From: JBGPIK01 sp041484845
Lineage (GTDB): Bacteria > Desulfobacterota > Binatia > UBA9968
Length of the DNA stretch: 6,003 bases
Reading direction: 5' to 3'
NCBI GenBank assembly: GCA_041484845.1
Contig: JBGPIK010000412.1
Coordinates: 1 to 6,003 of the forward strand
Part shown: positions 4,801 through 6,003 of the stretch, piece after piece
How positions within the stretch are numbered: position 1 is the first letter of the stretch
Layout: each line of letters opens with the position of its first letter
Translations under genes and position numbers: made by a program
The notes under the pieces: model-generated
The model's input: only the letters and a program-made list of their open reading frames with translations
Told to the model about the DNA's origin: nothing
Database searches by the model: none

Positions 4801-6003
4801 TTAAATCAATCCCCATTTCCGCCGCATCCACCATTCAACGCTTAACAATGCCAAGATAATCGAAAAGGGCCAAAGCGTGCTCCAGAGCCGGGTTTGGCGC
4901 TGTTCGACGATTTGCGATGGGGCATGGGATTCGAGCTTGGCGGCGATGGTTTCAAGCGACTTTTCGTTAAAATTGCTGATCGGAAAAAATTCTCCCTTGC
5001 TGGTTGCGGCGATCTGTTTCAATAGATCCATGCGTGGGCGGCCGTCGTCGATCTCGTCGTACTTAAACGCCACCTCGAAGCCGGTCCGGGCTTTGCCCAG
5101 GGTCTTGCCCCCGAGGCTCGCTTCCGCTTCGACGCGGTAATCGCCTTCTTGGGTCGGTGTATAGTCGGCGCCGTACTCGCCCTCGTCGCTTTCCGCCGTG
5201 GCGGGCAAAAGCGTCGGCTCTCCCTCCGGGCCGATCACCCGCAGTTGGACGGCGGCTTGGCGTGTTGGCGTGAAGTCGTTATTCAACACGCGCAGTTTGA
5301 TGCCGATCTTTTCTCCGGGGCGCGAAACAGGAAGCGGCTGAATTTGAACTTGCTCGAACGAAGGCTCCTGGGCCAACCAGCGCACCACTTGGCGGATCAG
5401 CTTCAGGTGATTTTGCGGCGACTCGCGATTGCCGACGGCGATAAAATTCCAGCGCCACGCGTCGTCGCTCATGAAGGCCAGCGTTCGCCCTTTGCCGAAC
5501 CTGCCAATCGTTAATAGCGGCGTGCCGCCGGCTCCCGCGGTCAAGAGCGTCTCTCCGCGCGCGCTGCGCACTTGATTTAAACTTGTCAACGGCGGCATTT
5601 TCGCCCAGGCTTCTTCATTGCTGCGCGGGTCGGGTAGCAAGCGGGTGATTGGATGTGCCTTGCCGGATGCGGTCAGAACGGGCCGCACCGAAGCCTGAGT
5701 CTGATAATTTCCCTTGCCATCGAGTTCCACCGGGAGCACGTCGCGCAGCGCGCTGTCGGCGTATCCGCCGCTATCAAACGCGCGTGACCCGCCGAGCATC
5801 GCCAGGCCGCCGCCGTCGCGCACGAAATCTCTGACTTTCTCGAGATAGACGGGGTTGAAATAAGCGCGATGCGAGAAATCGTCAAAAACCACGACGTCGA
5901 AATTTTTCAATTCTTCGAGAAAAATATCGTCGATGGGAAACGGAATCAGGCTCAGTTGATTTTCGGGCACGTCCACCGTGTCGGTGGGGGTGCGCAGAAA
6001 AAC
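4801..6003 (-). CDS. membrane-anchored GATase-like (BatA/VWA-associated) protein, 5' end outside window
   Basis: The last 400 residues are visible, and the frame is open to the right edge, so the N-terminus lies outside; the GTG at 5976 is not a likely true start. A Rossmann-like GATase1-like domain covers about 1-212: FDVVVFDDF (35-43), VRDGGGLAMLGG (61-72), SGGY (78-81), GRFGKGR (167-173) and DDAWRWNF (180-187). It resembles the glutamine-amidotransferase-like domain of large membrane proteins often encoded with MoxR ATPase, DUF58 and VWA genes. A beta-rich Ig-like domain follows (about 215-312, TQEGDYRVEAEA), then a short helical segment, one transmembrane helix (about 373-391) and a basic RRK end, placing the bulk in the periplasm. 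There is no cysteine in the visible part, so amidotransferase activity is unlikely and a scaffold or binding role is more probable. The partners that would confirm this lie to the right, outside the window. The assignment is from memory of the family. Confidence 0.7.
   Translation of the reverse strand, partial: VFLRTPTDTVDVPENQLSLIPFPIDDIFLEELKNFDVVVFDDFSHRAYFNPVYLEKVRDFVRDGGGLAMLGGSRAFDSGGYADSALRDVLPVELDGKGNYQTQASVRPVLTASGKAHPITRLLPDPRSNEEAWAKMPPLTSLNQVRSARGETLLTAGAGGTPLLTIGRFGKGRTLAFMSDDAWRWNFIAVGNRESPQNHLKLIRQVVRWLAQEPSFEQVQIQPLPVSRPGEKIGIKLRVLNNDFTPTRQAAVQLRVIGPEGEPTLLPATAESDEGEYGADYTPTQEGDYRVEAEASLGGKTLGKARTGFEVAFKYDEIDDGRPRMDLLKQIAATSKGEFFPISNFNEKSLETIAAKLESHAPSQIVEQRQTRLWSTLWPFSIILALLSVEWWMRRKWGLI

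Noticed and set aside
4739..4834. A 32-residue N-terminal extension of the MBL protein
   Set aside because: It has no ribosome site, overlaps the end of the preceding gene and would bury a normal signal peptide behind a charged stretch.

Overview
The window shows ordinary-looking bacterial chromosome, most likely from a Gram-negative. Two products have Sec-type signal peptides and suit a periplasm, and strong AGGAGG-type ribosome sites precede most genes. Base composition is moderately GC-rich and even, with no insertion sequence, phage gene, tRNA, rRNA or CRISPR array. The gene mix (creatinase-like M24 protein, ABM-domain protein, Spy-like protein, Qor, exported MBL protein, membrane-anchored GATase-like protein) would suit an uncultured soil or sediment proteobacterium or a related lineage. 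I cannot name a taxon from the sequence alone.

Layout from left to right. Positions 1-96 hold the 3' flank of the first gene, with a weak hairpin. An M24 (creatinase/prolidase superfamily) protein lies on the minus strand at 97-1356. A gap of about 276 bp with a small hairpin follows. A 97-residue ABM-like ferredoxin-fold protein is on the minus strand at 1633-1926. Next is a divergent promoter region: a good sigma70-type promoter fires rightward into an exported Spy/CpxP-like helical protein (plus, 2149-2718), and a weaker one points leftward into the ABM gene. The Spy-like gene and a leftward quinone oxidoreductase gene (2708-3676) converge and overlap by 11 bp. A 264-bp gap then carries a nested imperfect inverted repeat built on GTTCAA-type heptads. 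It is followed by an exported metallo-beta-lactamase-fold protein (minus, 3941-4738) and the 3' part of a large membrane-anchored protein with a GATase-like domain (minus, 4801 to the right edge), which are 62 bp apart and probably co-transcribed.

The genes do not form an obvious pathway, and I see no convincing new multi-gene system. Three proteins have altered active sites: the M24 protein lacks both Asp metal ligands, the MBL protein has HQHGPH where HxHxDH is expected, and the visible part of the GATase-like protein has no cysteine. These, with the heptad inverted repeat, are the points most worth checking.
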